NCBI GenBank assembly: GCA_003694825.1
Contig: RFJS01000325.1
Span: 1-6,244, forward strand
Length of the DNA stretch: 6,244 nucleotides
DNA from: Verrucomicrobiota bacterium
GTDB taxonomy: Bacteria > Verrucomicrobiota > Verrucomicrobiia > Opitutales > Opitutaceae
Direction: 5' to 3'
A model generated the notes under the pieces. The model worked only from the letters and a program-made list of their open reading frames with translations, had not been told where the DNA came from and did not search any database. Position numbers and translations under genes: made by a program. How positions within the stretch are numbered: position 1 is the stretch's first letter; every line of letters starts with the position of its first letter. Shown one piece after another: positions 4,288 through 6,244 of the stretch.

Positions 4288-6244
4288 TCAATTCATCGAC
4301 CGCTGCCCTCGCTCGGCCTCGATGCTGGCATGAGCGCGCTCGAGCGCCGCCACGACGGCCTTCACCGCAGGCGGCTGGTAGTAAACTTCGTTGTGACCGG
4401 CCTCGACTTTCACAAACTCGAATGTGTCTCCGAAGTATGGCGACCAACCAAAAGCGCCGTCAGGCCACGTTCCATTCATGCCCAGTTCCTCCCCGCGCGT
4501 GATGCCTGTCCCGATGAATAAGACCGGGACGCCTTCCGGAAGCCGCACGCGATAGCGCCACACCGCGGCCACCGCGGCGATGATGGCGTGCTCCTCCCGG
4601 TGCTCCGGTCGCATGCGAATGCCGAGCAGGGCGCACAGGCGGATCCACACCCGCCGCTTGCGTCCGCCCCGCTGGCGCAGGGTCTCGTCCCAGAAGGAGT
4701 AGTCACGCGTCTTCTCGAAGACCGGTGAACTGACGTTGGGCAAGTCGAAGAGAACCAGTTGCGCAACCCGCTCTCCCGCCCGGATCAGCTGATGGGCCAT
4801 TTCGATCGCGACGATCCCGCCGATACAGTGTCCGCCCAGGATGTAGGGCCCGCGCGGTTGCACGCGCCGCACCCGCTCGAGGTAGTGCGCGGCCATGCCC
4901 TCGATCGTCCGATGTCCACGGCTGCCATCGAGGCCGTCCCATTGCAGGCCATAGAAGGGTTGATCCTCGGGGAGCTGCCGCGCCAAAAGCGGAAAACTGC
5001 CCACATTGCCCGCGCCTCCGTGGACACAGAAAAACGGTGTCTTCTCCCCGTGTTCGCGGATCGGGACCAGAGAGTCCCAGGCATCCGGCTGCTTCGCGTG
5101 CCGTGCGATGACCTCGGCCAGCGTTTCCACCGTCGAAGCTCGGGCCAATGCGCCGAGGGGGATATCCTCGCCGAACTCCCGCCGCACTTCATTGAGCATC
5201 TCCACGGCCAGCAGGGAGGTGCCGCCCAGATCGAAGAAATCGTCACGCACCCCGATCCGCGGCACGCCGAGGAGCCGTTCCCAGATCCACGCGAGAATGC
5301 GCTCGGTGTCATTGCGGGCCGGCATGTATTCCGCCGTGAGAACGCTGCGATCGAACGCCCGCTCCGGCAGCGCCTTCTCGTCCACTTTCCCGCTCGGGGT
5401 CAGCGGGAAGCTCTCCAGGCGCACGTAGTGCGTCGGCACCATGTAGTCCGGCAGCCGGGCGCGCAGCCATTGCCGCAGCGCTGCCGGCTGCGCCCCGCTC
5501 TCGCCGCCTGCTCGCGGCACATAGTAGGCCACGAGGCGTTCGCCGCCCTCTTCCACCGGCCGGATCGTGACCACGGCCTGGGCCACCTCCGGGTGGCTCG
5601 AAAGCACCGCCGCGATCTCACCGGGCTCGATCCGATACCCGCGAAACTTCCGCTGCCGGTCCATCCGGCCGAGAAAGGCGATGTTTCCGTCCTCCAGACG
5701 CATCGCCAGGTCTCCGGAGCGATACAGCCGCCCCCCCGCCGGCGAAAACGGATCGGCAACGAAACGCTCGGCTGTGAGATCGTCGCGTCCGAGATAGCCG
5801 TCGGCGAGACACACGCCGCTGATATACAGCTCGCCCGGCACGCCGACGGGCACCGGCTGCCTGTGGGCGTCGAGAATATGGATCTGTGTATTGGCGATCG
5901 GCCTGCCGATCGGGGGCAGCACCGGCCAGGATGCGGCATCACCGGAGAGTCGATACGCCGTGACGACGTGCGCCTCGCTGGGACCATATTGATTTTCGAG
6001 CAGGCACCCCGGATGCGCGGCAAAGAAACCGCGCACCGCCTCGTCGACCTTCAACTGCTCGCCGGCGGTATAGACTTCGCGCAGGGACAATTCCTCCGCG
6101 GCAACGCCGGCGGCCATGGCCGCCTCGCACAGCCCCCTCAGCGCGACAAAAGGCAGAAAGATCCGCTCGATGCGCCGATCGCGGATGTATTCAAAAAGTG
6201 CCCCCGCCACGCGCCGCGTCGCCTCATCGATGAGCACGAGAGTG
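4288..6244 (-). CDS. Nonribosomal peptide synthetase, C-terminal part (A-PCP-TE), 5' end outside window
   Basis: Terminal part of a nonribosomal peptide synthetase: it activates an amino acid as its adenylate, loads it on a phosphopantetheine arm and releases the product through a thioesterase. The frame is open to the window edge at 6244, so the true start is not visible; a GTG at 6237 is an internal codon, not a credible start, because it lies inside the adenylation fold. Counting residues from 6237 there are 649 residues to the TGA at 4288-4290. Domains in order: adenylation domain from just before core A4/A5 to A10 (to about residue 300), carrier protein (about 308-378, LGGTS with Ser341), thioesterase (about 398-632). 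No condensation, epimerase or second module follows, so this is the release end. Whether condensation domains precede it, or whether it is a free-standing A-PCP-TE protein, cannot be seen. The cytoplasmic enzyme needs a phosphopantetheinyl transferase. Product unknown. Confidence 0.95.
   Translation of the reverse strand, partial: TLVLIDEATRRVAGALFEYIRDRRIERIFLPFVALRGLCEAAMAAGVAAEELSLREVYTAGEQLKVDEAVRGFFAAHPGCLLENQYGPSEAHVVTAYRLSGDAASWPVLPPIGRPIANTQIHILDAHRQPVPVGVPGELYISGVCLADGYLGRDDLTAERFVADPFSPAGGRLYRSGDLAMRLEDGNIAFLGRMDRQRKFRGYRIEPGEIAAVLSSHPEVAQAVVTIRPVEEGGERLVAYYVPRAGGESGAQPAALRQWLRARLPDYMVPTHYVRLESFPLTPSGKVDEKALPERAFDRSVLTAEYMPARNDTERILAWIWERLLGVPRIGVRDDFFDLGGTSLLAVEMLNEVRREFGEDIPLGALARASTVETLAEVIARHAKQPDAWDSLVPIREHGEKTPFFCVHGGAGNVGSFPLLARQLPEDQPFYGLQWDGLDGSRGHRTIEGMAAHYLERVRRVQPRGPYILGGHCIGGIVAIEMAHQLIRAGERVAQLVLFDLPNVSSPVFEKTRDYSFWDETLRQRGGRKRRVWIRLCALLGIRMRPEHREEHAIIAAVAAVWRYRVRLPEGVPVLFIGTGITRGEELGMNGTWPDGAFGWSPYFGDTFEFVKVEAGHNEVYYQPPAVKAVVAALERAHASIEAERGQRSMN
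4342..5046 (-). other. Type I thioesterase (TE) domain with cysteine nucleophile
   Basis: Alpha/beta-hydrolase release domain, residues about 398-632 counted from 6237. PFFCVHGGAGN (401-411) is the first strand and oxyanion-hole region. The nucleophile elbow reads GGHCIGG, so the nucleophile is Cys471 (codon TGT at 4825-4827) where most such domains have serine (GxSxG). The probable acid is Asp498 in LVLFD and the base His615 in EAGHNEV, giving a Cys-Asp-His triad with normal family spacing. The region between residues about 503 and 565, including a very basic RGGRKRR patch, would be the lid over the active site. The domain should hydrolyse or cyclise the PCP-bound chain; which of these cannot be told. 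Cysteine versions are known in a minority of synthetases, for example obafluorin and sulfazecin, whose products are strained lactones or lactams, but also occur in less studied relatives. Confidence 0.92.
5104..5316 (-). other. Peptidyl carrier protein (PCP/T) domain
   Basis: Carrier domain between the adenylation and thioesterase domains, residues about 308-378 counted from 6237. The motif DDFFDLGGTSLLAVEM carries Ser341 (codon TCC at 5215-5217), the expected phosphopantetheine attachment site; the family consensus is LGG(H/D)S(L/I), so the Thr before the serine is a mild variant. The preceding segment ERILAWIWERLLG is the usual first helix, and the following stretch to TVETLAEVIARH gives the remaining helices. 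It holds the aminoacyl or peptidyl thioester before release by the adjacent thioesterase. Nothing appears broken. Confidence 0.94.
5338..6244 (-). other. Adenylation (A) domain, partial, cores A5-A10
   Basis: AMP-binding domain of the synthetase, lacking cores A1 to A4, which lie beyond 6244. Numbering from 6237: A5 NQYGPSE (82-88), A6 GELYISG...DGYL (135-149), A7 YRSGDL (172-177, with the ribose-binding Asp176), A8 GRMDRQRKFRGYRIEPGEI (190-208), A9 LPDYMVP (262-268), A10 SGKVDEK (282-288) with the catalytic lysine Lys284. All essential residues in the visible part are intact, so the domain looks active. Aligning by hand to the GrsA numbering, pocket positions 278, 299, 301, 322, 330, 331 and 517 read F, Y, A, Q, V, V, K; positions 235, 236 and 239 are outside the window. 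The FLPF...TAGEQL...NQYGPSE..VVT pattern belongs to the subgroup that includes proline-activating domains (code DVQFIAHVVK), but two of seven visible positions differ, so the substrate is only a guess. Confidence 0.93.

Noticed and set aside
4208..4447. A 79-codon minus-strand frame overlapping the synthetase end and the intergenic region.
   Set aside because: Mostly inside the thioesterase coding sequence in another frame, no recognisable domain, no ribosome site.
5006..5428. A 140-codon plus-strand frame inside the synthetase.
   Set aside because: Antisense to intact A, PCP and TE domains; Arg/Ser-rich and without family features.

Overview
The window is GC-rich bacterial DNA holding parts of two large protein-coding genes, both on the minus strand and both cut by a window edge. 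Reading along the minus strand (high to low coordinates), the first is the end of a nonribosomal peptide synthetase (6244 to 4288). The second, after a 211-base gap, is the start and most of a very long secreted repeat protein (4076 to 1). I see no tRNA, rRNA, CRISPR array, transposase or insertion sequence.

The synthetase fragment contains the C-terminal two thirds of an adenylation domain, a carrier-protein domain and a thioesterase domain, followed by a stop codon. It is therefore the last (or only) A-PCP-TE unit of a synthetase that loads an amino acid and releases the product. Two details stand out. The thioesterase has cysteine instead of serine in its nucleophile elbow (GHCIGG). The visible part of the substrate-pocket code looks proline-like but with two changes.

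The second gene encodes a signal peptide, then seven approximately 47-residue units that look like a closed seven-bladed beta-propeller. These are followed by a bacterial Ig-like domain, a putative-Ig (He_PIG-type) domain, seven 89-residue YDG-type repeats without a single indel between them, and two MBG-type repeats. The frame is still open at base 1, after 1358 residues. It is very probably an exported, cell-surface or extracellular protein with a long stalk. Ligand and function cannot be read from sequence.

Between the two genes lies a perfect 10-base-pair inverted repeat followed, on the minus strand, by a short T tract: a likely terminator for the synthetase. The two genes are therefore probably separate transcription units, and nothing in the sequence shows that they cooperate.

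Taxonomy is an inference. High GC, a giant secreted protein with a propeller plus Ig/YDG/MBG repeats, absence of a clear Shine-Dalgarno, and a peptide synthetase nearby would fit a Verrucomicrobia (Opitutus-like) genome. Other environmental Gram-negative phyla are possible.
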